This document shows, piece after piece, positions 42,899-51,947 of a DNA stretch of 64,000 nt. Where the stretch lies: positions 124,001 through 188,000 of the forward strand of contig NZ_JAAXMM010000011.1 in assembly GCF_012276985.1 (NCBI RefSeq), written 5' to 3'. Source of the stretch: Agrobacterium sp. a22-2. Lineage in GTDB: Bacteria > Pseudomonadota > Alphaproteobacteria > Rhizobiales > Rhizobiaceae. The notes beneath the pieces were generated by a model. The model did not search any database and was not told the DNA's origin. It saw nothing but the letters and a program-made list of their open reading frames with translations. Every line of letters starts with the position of its first letter. Position 1 is the stretch's first letter. Made by a program: the position numbers and the translations under genes.

Positions 42899-43966
42899 TT
42901 AGTTGTCGATCTGGGCTTCGGTGTAGTAGCCGGCGCCAACCAGGATTTCCTTGGCGTTCGACTTGTCAACCGCAACCGGCTTCAGCAGGAAGGACGGAAC
43001 GACCTTGACACCGTTGTTGTAGGTCTTGGTGTCGTTGATTTCCGGTTCCTTGCCGCCGATGATGGCTTCAACCATGCCGACGGTAACCTTGGCGAGTTCG
43101 CGCGTGTCCTTGAACACGGTCGAATTCTGTTCGCCAGCGAGGATCGACTTGACGGACGGCAGTTCGGCGTCCTGGCCGGTGACGATCGGCATCGGCATGT
43201 CGCCGGAGCCGTAGCCTACGCCCTTGAGAGCCGAGATGATGCCGATCGAGAGACCGTCGTAAGGCGACAGGACACCGTCAACCTTGGCGTCGGTATAGGT
43301 CGAGGACAGCAGGTTTTCCATGCGGGCCTGTGCAACTGCACCGTCCCAACGCAGCGTGCCAACCTGGTCCATGCCCATCTGGCCGGACTTGACGACGATC
43401 TTGCCCGAGTCGATCAGGGGCTGCAGGACCGACATTGCGCCATCGTAGAAGAAGAAGGCGTTGTTGTCGTCCGGCGAACCGCCGAAGAGTTCGACATTCT
43501 TAGGCTCGGTTGCGGCATCAAGGTTCAGGCCCTTGACGAGCGAGGTTGCCTGGAGAACGCCGACCTGGAAGTTGTCGAAGGTCGCGTAGTAGTCGACATT
43601 GGCCGAGTCGCGGATCAGGCGGTCATAAGCGATGACCTTGACGCCGGCATCGGCCGACTTCTGCAGGATGTCGGACAGGGTCGTGCCGTCGATGGCGCCG
43701 ATGATGAGAACCTTGGCACCCTTGGTGACCATGTTTTCGATCTGGGCGAGCTGGTTCGGGATGTCGTCATCGGCAAACTGCAGGTCCGGGGTGTAGCCGG
43801 CTTCCTTGAACAGCTTTTCCATGGTCTCACCGTCGGAGATCCAGCGGGTCGAGGTCTTGGTCGGCATCGAGATGCCAACGGTGCCCTTGTCCTGCGCAAA
43901 TGCGGCGGTGGACAGAAGCGATGCGCCCAGTGCGATGGACGCAATTAGAGTGGTGAACTTTTTCAC
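42899..43966 (-). CDS. chvE: ChvE, periplasmic multi-sugar-binding protein
   Basis: 355 residues; start is GTG 43966 with GGGAGGTTCCT upstream (MKKFTTLIASIALGASLLST... signal peptide, cleavage after AAFA). Periplasmic-binding-protein-1-like fold: TVGISMPTKTSTRW at the mature N-terminus, VIAYDRLIRDSANVDYYATFDNF region (sugar contacts), NVELFGGSPDDNNAFFFYDGA, and VTGQDAELPSVKSILAG. Close in layout to Agrobacterium ChvE, which binds arabinose, galactose, glucose, xylose and acid sugars, serves uptake and chemotaxis, and enhances VirA-mediated vir induction. No vir genes are here. First gene of the ggu operon, divergent from gbpR. Confidence 0.96.
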   Translation of the reverse strand: MKKFTTLIASIALGASLLSTAAFAQDKGTVGISMPTKTSTRWISDGETMEKLFKEAGYTPDLQFADDDIPNQLAQIENMVTKGAKVLIIGAIDGTTLSDILQKSADAGVKVIAYDRLIRDSANVDYYATFDNFQVGVLQATSLVKGLNLDAATEPKNVELFGGSPDDNNAFFFYDGAMSVLQPLIDSGKIVVKSGQMGMDQVGTLRWDGAVAQARMENLLSSTYTDAKVDGVLSPYDGLSIGIISALKGVGYGSGDMPMPIVTGQDAELPSVKSILAGEQNSTVFKDTRELAKVTVGMVEAIIGGKEPEINDTKTYNNGVKVVPSFLLKPVAVDKSNAKEILVGAGYYTEAQIDN

Positions 43967-44086
43967 AGGAACCTCCCAATGTTGCCAGGCGGCCCCAGCT
44001 CCGTCTGCCAGCCGCCCGAAAAAGAACCAGCACGCAGACAATGCGGCGTGATCCGGTCGCGACTCTTATCGTCCGTCCCATATCGA

Positions 44087-44103
44087 TCAAATGAATTATT
44101 TGA
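44087..44103. promoter_or_regulatory. Inverted repeat TCAAAT-N5-ATTTGA, candidate GbpR site
   Basis: 6-bp perfect arms in the 168-nt region between divergent chvE and gbpR. It overlaps the start of a TTGACA hexamer for gbpR (44100-44105) and a TTGATC hexamer on the minus strand facing chvE (44090-44085), so one bound LysR protein could repress its own gene and act on chvE. A second short palindrome ATCATTGAT lies at 44117-44125. Confidence 0.5.
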
Positions 44104-44128
44104 CATACTGCATACCATCATTGATATG
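44100..44128 (+). promoter_or_regulatory. Candidate gbpR promoter with leaderless start
   Basis: TTGACA (44100-44105), 17-nt spacer, weak -10 GATATG (44123-44128). The expected transcription start coincides with the gbpR ATG at 44135, and no Shine-Dalgarno lies in front of it. Confidence 0.35.
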
Positions 44129-44134
44129 TGACCT

Positions 44135-45076
44135 ATGACCGACACGCTTGCCAACCGTCTGCAGCCCAAACATTTTAGCTTGATCAAGGCTGTTGCCGAG
44201 ACGGGCCAGCTCAGTCTTGCGGCCCATGCCTTGTCGATTACCCAGCCTGCGGCATCGCGCATGCTGGCCGATGTCGAGCGGCTGGTGGGTGCTCCAGTCT
44301 TTATCAGGACGCCGAAAGGCATGGAGCCGACGGCGGTCGGAAGGGCTCTCGCCAGGCGGGCGCACGGGCTGCTGGAAGAGTTCCGCGAGGCGGCGCGAGA
44401 GGTCGACGCGATCAAGCGCGGGTTGATCGGTTCCGTCAGGGTTGGTGCGGTCACGGGCGGGGCTCTAGGCTATATCGTGCCGGCAATCCGGGCCTTGAAG
44501 GCCGAAGCGCGCACGGCCGATATCCACGTCGACGTGGCGCCCAGCGGCTCGCTGATTTCCGACCTTCGCTCGGGGCAACTGGACTTCATCCTCGGGCGGA
44601 TTCCCGTGGGCACGGATGCCCGGCAATTCGATGTTCGCCATGCGCGCGTCGAGGAGGTGGATCTGCTGGTGCATCAGAGTCATCCTCTGGCTTTTGCCTC
44701 CAAACTGGAGATGAACGATCTGGTGCATTTCTCCTGGGTGATGCAGGGGCCCGGTGCACCGGTGCGCCAGGCGGTGGAGAGCGTCTTCATCGAGGCGGGC
44801 GCTGCAATTCCTTCCGACATCGTTAATACGACGTCACTTCTGGTGATGATCGCCATGCTCGCCACCTCCTACGCGATCGCTCCGATGTCGAGCGAGGTGT
44901 CGGATCTGCTCTGTCGCCATACGACCGGCTCGGGCCTCTGCCGGCTCGATATCCGCACGCCGATCATCGTTGCGCCCTATCACCTGATCACGCTCAAGGG
45001 CAAACGCAGCACGCCGGTGGCCGAACGGCTGTGCGATCTCGTGTTGCACGAATTCATGACACGGCGTCTGGATTGA
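44135..45076 (+). CDS. gbpR: GbpR, LysR-family regulator of chvE
   Basis: 313 residues. N-terminal wHTH (~8-66) with LIKAVAETGQLSLAAHALSITQPAASRMLADVE as helix-turn-helix, and a C-terminal LysR effector-binding domain with GALGYIVPAIRALKAEA and GQLDFILGRIPVGTDARQ. Gene order gbpR // chvE is conserved in Agrobacterium, where GbpR responds to the sugars bound by ChvE and controls chvE. The start lacks an SD, see promoter entry. The following 292 nt before pntA hold only a hairpin. Confidence 0.95.
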   Translation: MTDTLANRLQPKHFSLIKAVAETGQLSLAAHALSITQPAASRMLADVERLVGAPVFIRTPKGMEPTAVGRALARRAHGLLEEFREAAREVDAIKRGLIGSVRVGAVTGGALGYIVPAIRALKAEARTADIHVDVAPSGSLISDLRSGQLDFILGRIPVGTDARQFDVRHARVEEVDLLVHQSHPLAFASKLEMNDLVHFSWVMQGPGAPVRQAVESVFIEAGAAIPSDIVNTTSLLVMIAMLATSYAIAPMSSEVSDLLCRHTTGSGLCRLDIRTPIIVAPYHLITLKGKRSTPVAERLCDLVLHEFMTRRLD

Positions 45077-45368
45077 GCGAAACAGCGCCGGAGGGATCCA
45101 AAGCGCATTGGATCCGCGGCAGGCATTCCCATGGCATCGCCTTTCGAAAACCTGGATCGGGCAATCCCACATCGTCGCGTTTCGGACGCGTCCTGTATTT
45201 TTGCGACATAAGCCGCAAACCTGTTGAATCTGGCTTGTTGGAGCGAATAATCCGCCATTATATGCGCGGATTGGGCTGGACAGGAGGGGCGCCTTCTGAT
45301 CGTGTCCGCAACGAAAATATGACTAAAGTTTCACTGCAATGACTGACTTGGACTGAGGGGAGATTGGC
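45077..45368. promoter_or_regulatory. Intergenic region gbpR-pntA with hairpin
   Basis: 292 nt without a gene. 18 nt after the gbpR stop an 8-bp stem GGATCCAA / TTGGATCC (45094-45115) with 6-nt loop could act as terminator of gbpR though it lacks a T-run. The remainder must carry the pntA promoter; I see no clear -35/-10 pair. AGGGGAG at 45356-45362 is the pntA ribosome site. Confidence 0.5.
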
Positions 45369-46940
45369 TTGAAGATCGGTTCGCCAAGGGAAATTTTTCA
45401 AGGGGAGGCGCGGGTCGCCATGACCCCGGACAGTGCAATCCAGTTGAAGAAGCTGGGCTATGATTGCGTCATCGAGGCGGGAGCGGGCAAGGCGGCCGGC
45501 TTTTCCGATGATGCGTATCGCGCTGTCGGTGTCGATGTGGTGGAGACTGCCGAGACGCTGTTCGCATCCGTTGACGTGATTGCCAAGGTGCGTCCGCCGG
45601 AGCCGGCGGAAGTCGATCGGCTTTCGTCCGGCAAGACGCTGATTTCGTTCTTCTATCCGGCCCAGAGCAAGGACCTTCTGGAGCAGGCCAAGTCGACTGG
45701 TGCCAACGTGATCGCCATGGACATGGTGCCGCGCATCAGCCGCGCCCAGAAGATGGATGCCCTGTCGTCGATGGCCAATATTGCCGGCTATCGCGCCGTG
45801 ATCGAGGCTGGCAGCAATTTCGGCCGCTTCTTCACCGGCCAGGTGACGGCGGCCGGCAAGGTTCCGCCCGCCAAGGTTCTGGTCATCGGCGCCGGCGTCG
45901 CCGGTCTCGCCGCGATCGGCACGGCCACCTCGCTTGGCGCCATTACCTATGCCTTCGACGTTCGCCCTGAAGTGGCCGAGCAGATCGAGAGCATGGGCGC
46001 GCAGTTCGTCTATCTCGATTTCACTGAGGCCCAGGATGGCGCTGCGACCGGTGGCTATGCCGCCCCGTCCTCGCCGGAGTTCCGCGAAAAGCAACTCGCC
46101 AAGTTCCGCGAACTTGCACCGGAGATCGACATCGTCATCACCACGGCGCTGATCCCCGGCCGCGATGCGCCGAAGCTGTGGCTCGCCGACATGGTGGCTG
46201 CCATGAAGCCGGGCTCGGTGGTGATCGATCTTGCTGCCGAACGCGGCGGCAATTGCGACCTCACCGTGCCGGATCAGAAGATCGTCTCCGACAATGGCGT
46301 GACCGTGGTCGGCTATACGGATTTCCCGAGCCGCATGGCGGCGCAGTCCTCGACGCTCTATTCCACCAATATCCGCCATATGATGACCGACCTGACGCCG
46401 GCCAAGGACGGCGTACTGGTTCACAACATGGAAGACGACGTCATCCGGGGCGCGACGGTCACCTATCAGGGCGAGATCACCTTCCCGCCGCCGCCGCCGA
46501 AGATCAAGGCGATCGCGGCCGCCAAGCCGAAGGAAAAGGCCAAGGAGCTGACGCCCGAGGAGAAGCGAGCCAACGAGATCGCCGCCTTCAAGGCCCAGAC
46601 CAAGAGCCAGGTCGGCCTGCTGGTCGTTGCCACGCTGCTGTTGTTGCTGGTCGGTGCCTATGCGCCCGAAAGCTTCATGGGCCATTTCATCGTCTTCGTG
46701 CTGGCCTGCTTCATCGGCTTCTCGGTCATCTGGAATGTCAGCCATTCGCTGCATACGCCGCTGATGGCCGTGACCAATGCCATTTCCGGCATCGTCATCC
46801 TTGGCGCTCTGCTGCAGGTCGGGTCCAGCAACTGGCTCGTCGTTATCCTGGCCTCCCTGTCGGTTTTGATCGCCACGATCAATATCGTCGGTGGCTTCCT
46901 CGTCACCCGGCGCATGCTCGCCATGTTCCAGAAGTCTTGA
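45369..46940 (+). CDS. pntA: Proton-translocating NAD(P) transhydrogenase, alpha subunit (TTG start)
   Basis: 523-residue fused alpha subunit: NAD(H)-binding domain I (KIGSPREIFQGEARVAMTP at the N-terminus, VLVIGAGVAGLAAIGTATSLGA near residue 175) followed by a charged linker and 4 membrane helices (VGLLVVATLLLLLVGAYAPE onward). The frame must begin with KIGSPRE to be complete, and the codon there is TTG (45369), preceded by AGGGGAG; no in-frame ATG exists before residue 18. Hydride transfer from NADH to NADP+ driven by proton entry supplies NADPH. The fused two-gene form resembles E. coli rather than the split three-gene form found in some alphaproteobacteria. Confidence 0.95.
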   Translation: MKIGSPREIFQGEARVAMTPDSAIQLKKLGYDCVIEAGAGKAAGFSDDAYRAVGVDVVETAETLFASVDVIAKVRPPEPAEVDRLSSGKTLISFFYPAQSKDLLEQAKSTGANVIAMDMVPRISRAQKMDALSSMANIAGYRAVIEAGSNFGRFFTGQVTAAGKVPPAKVLVIGAGVAGLAAIGTATSLGAITYAFDVRPEVAEQIESMGAQFVYLDFTEAQDGAATGGYAAPSSPEFREKQLAKFRELAPEIDIVITTALIPGRDAPKLWLADMVAAMKPGSVVIDLAAERGGNCDLTVPDQKIVSDNGVTVVGYTDFPSRMAAQSSTLYSTNIRHMMTDLTPAKDGVLVHNMEDDVIRGATVTYQGEITFPPPPPKIKAIAAAKPKEKAKELTPEEKRANEIAAFKAQTKSQVGLLVVATLLLLLVGAYAPESFMGHFIVFVLACFIGFSVIWNVSHSLHTPLMAVTNAISGIVILGALLQVGSSNWLVVILASLSVLIATINIVGGFLVTRRMLAMFQKS

Positions 46941-46953
46941 GGGGGATCAGGTC

Positions 46954-48393
46954 ATGACGATCGGTATCGTTTCCGCCGCCTATATCGCTGCGGCTGTTCT
47001 TTTCATTCTCTCGCTCGGCGGCCTGTCCGGCCAGGAGAGCGCCAAGCGCGCCGTGTGGTACGGCATCACAGGCATGGGCCTTGCCGTAGTCGCGACGGTG
47101 TTCGGCCCTGGCGTCGGCAACTGGTTTATCATTCTTCTGATGATCGCTGGCGGTTCGGTCATGGGCTATTACGTCGCAAGCCGCGTCCAGATGACCGAGA
47201 TGCCGCAGCTGGTTGCGGCGCTGCATTCCTTCGTTGGTCTGGCCGCCGTGTTCATCGGCTTCAATGCCGAGCTTGAACTCGGTACGGTTCTGGCCCTGAA
47301 GGCGGCCGGCGGCGATTTGACGACACTGGCCGGCTTTGCTGAAAAGCTCGCCCACAAGGATGCGGTGGAAATCGCCATCCTCAAGGTCGAGGTCTTCCTC
47401 GGCGTGTTCATCGGCGCCGTCACTTTCACCGGCTCGGTCATCGCCTTCGGCAAGCTGGCCGGCAAAGTGGACGGCAAGGCCAAGAAGCTGCCCGGCGGGC
47501 ATTTCCTCAATGCCGGCGCGGCCCTCGCTTCGCTGGTCCTGCTGATCCTGTTCTTCAACGGCGCCGGAATCTGGACCCTGGTCCTGATGACGCTGCTGGC
47601 CTTCTTCATCGGCTATCACCTGATCATGGGCATCGGCGGCGCCGACATGCCGGTGGTGGTCTCCATGCTGAACAGCTATTCCGGCTGGGCGGCGGCGGCC
47701 ATCGGTTTCACGCTCGGCAATGATCTGCTGATCGTCACCGGCGCGCTGGTCGGCTCGTCAGGCGCGATCCTGTCCTACATCATGTGCAAGGCGATGAACC
47801 GCTCCTTCGTTTCGGTCATCCTCGGCGGCTTCGGCACGGTAACGGGACCGGCCATGGAGATCGAGGGCGAACAGATCGCCATCGATGCCGAGGGCGTTGC
47901 CTCGGCTCTCAACGAAGCCGACAGCGTCATCATCGTTCCGGGCTACGGCATGGCCGTTGCCCAGGCACAGCAGGCCGTCTCGGAACTGACCCGCAAGCTG
48001 CGCGCCAGCGGCAAGGAGGTGCGTTTCGCCATCCATCCGGTGGCGGGCCGTCTGCCCGGCCACATGAACGTGCTGCTGGCGGAAGCCAAGGTACCTTACG
48101 ACATCGTCATGGAAATGGACGAGATCAACGACGACTTCCCGAATACGGACGTCGTCATCGTCATCGGCTCCAACGACATCGTCAACCCGGCGGCAGAGGA
48201 AGACCCGAACTCGCCGATCGCCGGCATGCCGGTGCTGCAGGTGTGGAAGGCCAAGCAGGTCTTCGTCTCCAAGCGCGGCCAGGGCACCGGCTATTCCGGC
48301 ATCGAGAACCCGCTGTTCTACAAGGACAACACGCGGATGTTCTACGGCGACGCTAAGAAGTCGGTGAGCGAACTGCTGCCGATGATCAAGTAG
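46954..48393 (+). CDS. pntB: Proton-translocating NAD(P) transhydrogenase, beta subunit
   Basis: 479 residues; ATG 46954 behind GAGGGGGATC, 13 nt after pntA. Eight to nine membrane helices (domain II) then NADP(H)-binding domain III with VPGYGMAVAQAQQAVSEL near 345, HPVAGRLPGHMNVLLAEAKVPYD region near 372 and GSNDIVNPAAEEDPNSPIAGMPV near 424. All domain III motifs intact. Ends before a strong terminator. Confidence 0.97.
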   Translation: MTIGIVSAAYIAAAVLFILSLGGLSGQESAKRAVWYGITGMGLAVVATVFGPGVGNWFIILLMIAGGSVMGYYVASRVQMTEMPQLVAALHSFVGLAAVFIGFNAELELGTVLALKAAGGDLTTLAGFAEKLAHKDAVEIAILKVEVFLGVFIGAVTFTGSVIAFGKLAGKVDGKAKKLPGGHFLNAGAALASLVLLILFFNGAGIWTLVLMTLLAFFIGYHLIMGIGGADMPVVVSMLNSYSGWAAAAIGFTLGNDLLIVTGALVGSSGAILSYIMCKAMNRSFVSVILGGFGTVTGPAMEIEGEQIAIDAEGVASALNEADSVIIVPGYGMAVAQAQQAVSELTRKLRASGKEVRFAIHPVAGRLPGHMNVLLAEAKVPYDIVMEMDEINDDFPNTDVVIVIGSNDIVNPAAEEDPNSPIAGMPVLQVWKAKQVFVSKRGQGTGYSGIENPLFYKDNTRMFYGDAKKSVSELLPMIK

Positions 48394-48419
48394 GACGGCG
48401 CTTTACGCGAGACTTGAAG

Positions 48420-48446
48420 AAGCCGGGTGGAGACGCCCGGCTTTTT
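48420..48446 (+). terminator. Rho-independent terminator after pntB
   Basis: 8-bp stem AAGCCGGG / CCCGGCTT with an 8-nt loop, running into TTTTT, 26 nt after the stop codon. Confidence 0.9.
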
Positions 48447-48483
48447 CGTGGGCGCTATCGAAGCGAAAAACGCTCTCAACCCA

Positions 48484-49374
48484 TCAAATGTCAAAATACT
48501 CCGGCCGGTCGAGGTCGGCGATGAGGCCGGGTTGGGTTGGGTGCCAGCCGAGCGCGTCGCGGGTCTGTTGGCTTGAGGCGCGGTTGTCGATGGCGGCGAA
48601 ATGGGCGAACCAGCCGAAGTGTTCAGCGGCCTGCTCGGGGGAAGTAGCGATGACCGGCAGGTTCAACCGGCGGCCGATCACGCCGGCGATGTCGCGGAAC
48701 GGGATTCCCTCTTCCGCGACACCGTGATAACGCCCGCCGGCAAGTCCCTTTTCCAGCACCAGTCGGTAGAGCTTTGCGGCATCAAGCCGGTGCACGGCGG
48801 GCCAGTCGTTCATGCCCTCGCCGATATAGGCGGAGACGCCCTTTTCACGGGCTATGCCGATCAGGATCGGCACGAAGCCGTGGTCGCCATCACCGTGCAC
48901 CGACGGCGGCAGCCGCACCACCGAGACGCGTATGCCGGCCTCAGTCATCGAAAGGGCCGTCTGCTCGGACACCCGCGGGATCGACGAGCCGTAGGCCGGC
49001 GGTGTGTCTTCGGTCGCAAGGGCTGTTCGGGTCAGCAGTCCCGTGGCGGAGGTGACGATCAGGGCGCGTCCTGTGCCGGCCAGCGCCTGGCCGAGAGCCT
49101 CGATGGCGCAGCGGTCGACTTCGCAATTCTCCTTGAATCTTGAGAAATCATGGTTGAAGCCGGTGTGAATGACGGCATCTGCCACCGCCGCACCGCTTTT
49201 CAGGCTGTCGAGGTCTTCCAGATTGCCGCGATGGGCTTTGGCGCCGGCAGCGGTCAGTGCCGCGGCAGCCTTGTCGGAGCGCACCAGGCCGAGGACCTCG
49301 TGGCCTGCCTGGATCAGTTCTTGGACGACGGCCGAGCCAACAAAGCCCGTGGCGCCGGTGACGAAAACACGCAT
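48484..49374 (-). CDS. NAD-dependent epimerase/dehydratase-like SDR oxidoreductase
   Basis: 296 residues; start at ATG 49374 after AAGGAGAG (longer frame to 49545 runs over the divergent promoter region). Rossmann motif VFVTGATGFVGSAVVQELI at residues 3-21, NAD region VIHTGFNHDF, RLPPSVHGDGDHGFVP. The usual YxxxK is replaced or shifted (YGSSIPRVSEQ instead), so it belongs to the extended/atypical NmrA-epimerase group found beside AraC regulators. Divergent from the AraC-family gene with a 127-nt gap, so likely its target. Substrate unknown. Confidence 0.87.
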   Translation of the reverse strand: MRVFVTGATGFVGSAVVQELIQAGHEVLGLVRSDKAAAALTAAGAKAHRGNLEDLDSLKSGAAVADAVIHTGFNHDFSRFKENCEVDRCAIEALGQALAGTGRALIVTSATGLLTRTALATEDTPPAYGSSIPRVSEQTALSMTEAGIRVSVVRLPPSVHGDGDHGFVPILIGIAREKGVSAYIGEGMNDWPAVHRLDAAKLYRLVLEKGLAGGRYHGVAEEGIPFRDIAGVIGRRLNLPVIATSPEQAAEHFGWFAHFAAIDNRASSQQTRDALGWHPTQPGLIADLDRPEYFDI

Positions 49375-49501
49375 CGTATCTCTCCTTGTTATGTTGCTCG
49401 GCGCCGTCGTGCGGCTCCGTTGAGGGAGAGATAAGGGTTTGCGGGCATACGATCTATGCTGTAAAATCCGGATAAACTTCGCCATCGTCCTGGAATTTTG
49501 G

Positions 49502-50407
49502 ATGGACCCGCTGTCAAACGTGCTGTCGCTGCTCAAGCCGCGCAATTATTTATCGGCCGGTTTCGAGGCGGGCGGCGACTGGTCGATCCAGTTTCCCGAC
49601 CAACAGGAAGGCATCAAATGCGGCGCCGTGGTCTCCGGCGAATGCTGGCTGGCGGTGGATGGCGTTACCGACGTCGTGCGCCTTCGGCCGGGCGACTGTT
49701 TCCTGTTGCCGAGCGGTCGGCCTTTCCGGCTGGCAACCGATCTTGCTTGGCCCGCGGTCGATGCCGCCTCGGTGTTTCTGGCGCCGCGCGAGGGCAGCAT
49801 TGCCCGGTTGAACAGTGGCCGGGATTTCTCGCTGGTCAGCAGCCGGTTCGGGCTTTCCGGCAATCATGCCGGCTTTCTGCTGCGGATGCTGCCGCCCATC
49901 GTCCTCATCCGCGACCAGGCCGGGCAGGCGGTGCTGCGCTGGTCGGTCGAACGCATGATGCAGGAATTGCGGGATCCGCAGCCCGGCGGCTTTCTGGTGG
50001 TCGAGCACCTCGCCCATATGATCCTTCTCCAGGCGCTGAGGCTGCATCTGGCGGAGGGGGCGGCGACCGGCGTCGGCTGGCTCTTTGCTCTTGCCAACAA
50101 GCAGATGAGCGCGGCGATCGGTGCCATGCATGCGGACCCGGCCCATCGCTGGACCTTGCAGGCCCTGGCGTCGCAGGCCGGCATGTCGCGATCCAGCTTT
50201 GCCTTGAAATTCAAAGAAACCGTCGGCACATCACCTCTGGACTACCTGACGCAATGGCGCATGGCGCTGGCCGCCGACAGGCTGGAAACATCCGAGGATC
50301 CGCTGTCGATCATCGCGCCGTCCCTGGGCTACGAATCCGAGGCGGCGTTCAGTACGGCGTTCAAACGGGTCATGGGATGCTCGCCGCGGCGCTACAGCCG
50401 CGGTTGA
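49502..50407 (+). CDS. AraC-family transcriptional regulator
   Basis: 301 residues. N-terminal cupin-type ligand domain with CWLAVDGVTDVVRLRPGDCFLLPSGRPFRL and C-terminal double helix-turn-helix: WTLQALASQAGMSRSSFALKFKETVGTSPLDYLTQWRMA region and LGYESEAAFSTAFKRVMGCSPRRYS. Start taken at ATG 49502 (MDPLSNVLSLLKPRNYLSAGF), where similarity to the family begins. Divergent from the SDR gene it probably controls. Its end is 7 nt from the convergent uxaA stop. Confidence 0.92.
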   Translation: MDPLSNVLSLLKPRNYLSAGFEAGGDWSIQFPDQQEGIKCGAVVSGECWLAVDGVTDVVRLRPGDCFLLPSGRPFRLATDLAWPAVDAASVFLAPREGSIARLNSGRDFSLVSSRFGLSGNHAGFLLRMLPPIVLIRDQAGQAVLRWSVERMMQELRDPQPGGFLVVEHLAHMILLQALRLHLAEGAATGVGWLFALANKQMSAAIGAMHADPAHRWTLQALASQAGMSRSSFALKFKETVGTSPLDYLTQWRMALAADRLETSEDPLSIIAPSLGYESEAAFSTAFKRVMGCSPRRYSRG

Positions 50408-50414
50408 TCCTGCC

Positions 50415-51947
50415 TCACATCACCGCGCCCAGCTGCCACGGCACGAATTCGTTGTCGCCGAGGCCGCAGAGTTCGGACTTGGTCTTGGTCCCGGAGGCGG
50501 TGGCCAGGACATGGGCGAGGATTTCACGGCCCTTGGCTTCGATCGACACGCCGGCGCTGACGATATCGCCGCAGTTGAGGTCCATATCTTCGCGCATGTC
50601 GTCATAGAGGCGGCTGTTGGTGGCGAGTTTGATGGTCGGAGCCGGTTTTGAGCCGAAGGCCGAGCCGCGGCCGGTGGTGAAGACCACGAGCTGGGCACCG
50701 CCGGCAATCTGGCCGGTGGCCGAGACAGGGTCGTAACCGGGTGTGTCCATGAAGACGAAGCCTGGCGTCTCGATGCGTTCGCCATAGTTCAACACGCCGG
50801 TCAGCGGCGTGCTGCCAGCCTTGGCGGCCGCACCCAGCGATTTTTCCAGAATTGTGGTCAGTCCACCCAGCTTGTTGCCGGGGCTCGGGTTGTTGTCCAT
50901 CGAGCCGTTGTTCATGCGGGTATAGTTTTCCCACCAGTCGATCCGTTCGATCAGCTTTTCGCCGATGGCGCGCGAGGCGGCGCGGCGCAGCAGCAACTGT
51001 TCGGCGCCATAGATTTCCGGCGTTTCCGACAGCACGACCGTGCCGCCCATGGCGACCAGCCGGTCCGAGGCGATGCCGAGCGCCGGATTGGCGGTGATGC
51101 CGGAAAATCCGTCCGATCCGCCGCATTGCAGGGCGAGCTTCAACTCCGAGGCATGGATCGGCTCGCGCTTGATATCGTTGACTGCCGGCAACAGGGCACG
51201 GATATGATCGACGATGCGGGCGATGGTGGCCAGCGTGCCGCCGCTGTCCTGGATGGTGAGCGCGAAGAAGCGGCTATTGTCCTCGCCGCCGTAGAGCGAT
51301 TTCATCCGGGCGATCTGCATCACCTCGCAGCCAAGCCCGACGAAGACGGCGGCGCCGACATTCGGGTGGGTGGCATAACCCCACAGCACGCGCTGCAGGA
51401 CCTCGATGCCAGCACCGCCCATGTCCATGCCGCAGCCGGTGCCATGGGCAAAGGCGGCGACGCCGTCGATATTGGGATACTGGTCGAGAATGCCGGACCG
51501 GTTGATCTCGTCGGCAGCACGACGGATCACCGTGGCGGAACAGTTCACCGTGGCACATATGGCGATGTAGTTGCGGGTTCCGGCCTGGCCGTTCGGCCGG
51601 CGATAGCCCATGAAATGGGCCGGCTCGACCTTGGGGATGGCCGCCAGCGCCTTGTCGTAATCGACGCCGATCTGGTAGTCGCGGTCGTGATCGCCAAAGG
51701 CGCAATTGTGCGAATGCACATGGTCTCCGGCGGCGATCGGCCGGCTGGCATAGCCGATGACCTGGCCGAATTTGGTGATGTCGCCGCCTTCCGGGATATC
51801 GACCCTGGCAATCTTGTGGCCGCGCGAAACCGGCTGGGTAAGCGTCACGCCCTGGCCGAGCGGACAGCTGCCCGCCGGGGCCGGGTCTGTGAGGATTGCG
51901 ACATTGTCCTGGGGGTGCAGCAGAAGATGGGCGATGGTGTCAGGCAT
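50415..51947 (-). CDS. uxaA: Altronate dehydratase
   Basis: 510-residue UxaA-family enzyme converting D-altronate to 2-keto-3-deoxygluconate. N-terminal SAF domain (DNVAILTDPAPAG..., HNCAFGDHDRDY) and UxaA core with GYRRPNGQAGTRNYIAICATVNCSATV near residue 105, AHGTGCGMDMGGAG, LALQCGGSDGFSGITANPALG and CGDIVSAGVSIEAKG. Cysteines in these motifs bind the Fe site. Start uncertain: ATG 51947 (8-nt overlap with uxuA) or ATG 51962; neither has an SD, suggesting translational coupling. UxaB, the tagaturonate reductase that would make altronate, is not in the window. Confidence 0.92.
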   Translation of the reverse strand: MPDTIAHLLLHPQDNVAILTDPAPAGSCPLGQGVTLTQPVSRGHKIARVDIPEGGDITKFGQVIGYASRPIAAGDHVHSHNCAFGDHDRDYQIGVDYDKALAAIPKVEPAHFMGYRRPNGQAGTRNYIAICATVNCSATVIRRAADEINRSGILDQYPNIDGVAAFAHGTGCGMDMGGAGIEVLQRVLWGYATHPNVGAAVFVGLGCEVMQIARMKSLYGGEDNSRFFALTIQDSGGTLATIARIVDHIRALLPAVNDIKREPIHASELKLALQCGGSDGFSGITANPALGIASDRLVAMGGTVVLSETPEIYGAEQLLLRRAASRAIGEKLIERIDWWENYTRMNNGSMDNNPSPGNKLGGLTTILEKSLGAAAKAGSTPLTGVLNYGERIETPGFVFMDTPGYDPVSATGQIAGGAQLVVFTTGRGSAFGSKPAPTIKLATNSRLYDDMREDMDLNCGDIVSAGVSIEAKGREILAHVLATASGTKTKSELCGLGDNEFVPWQLGAVM

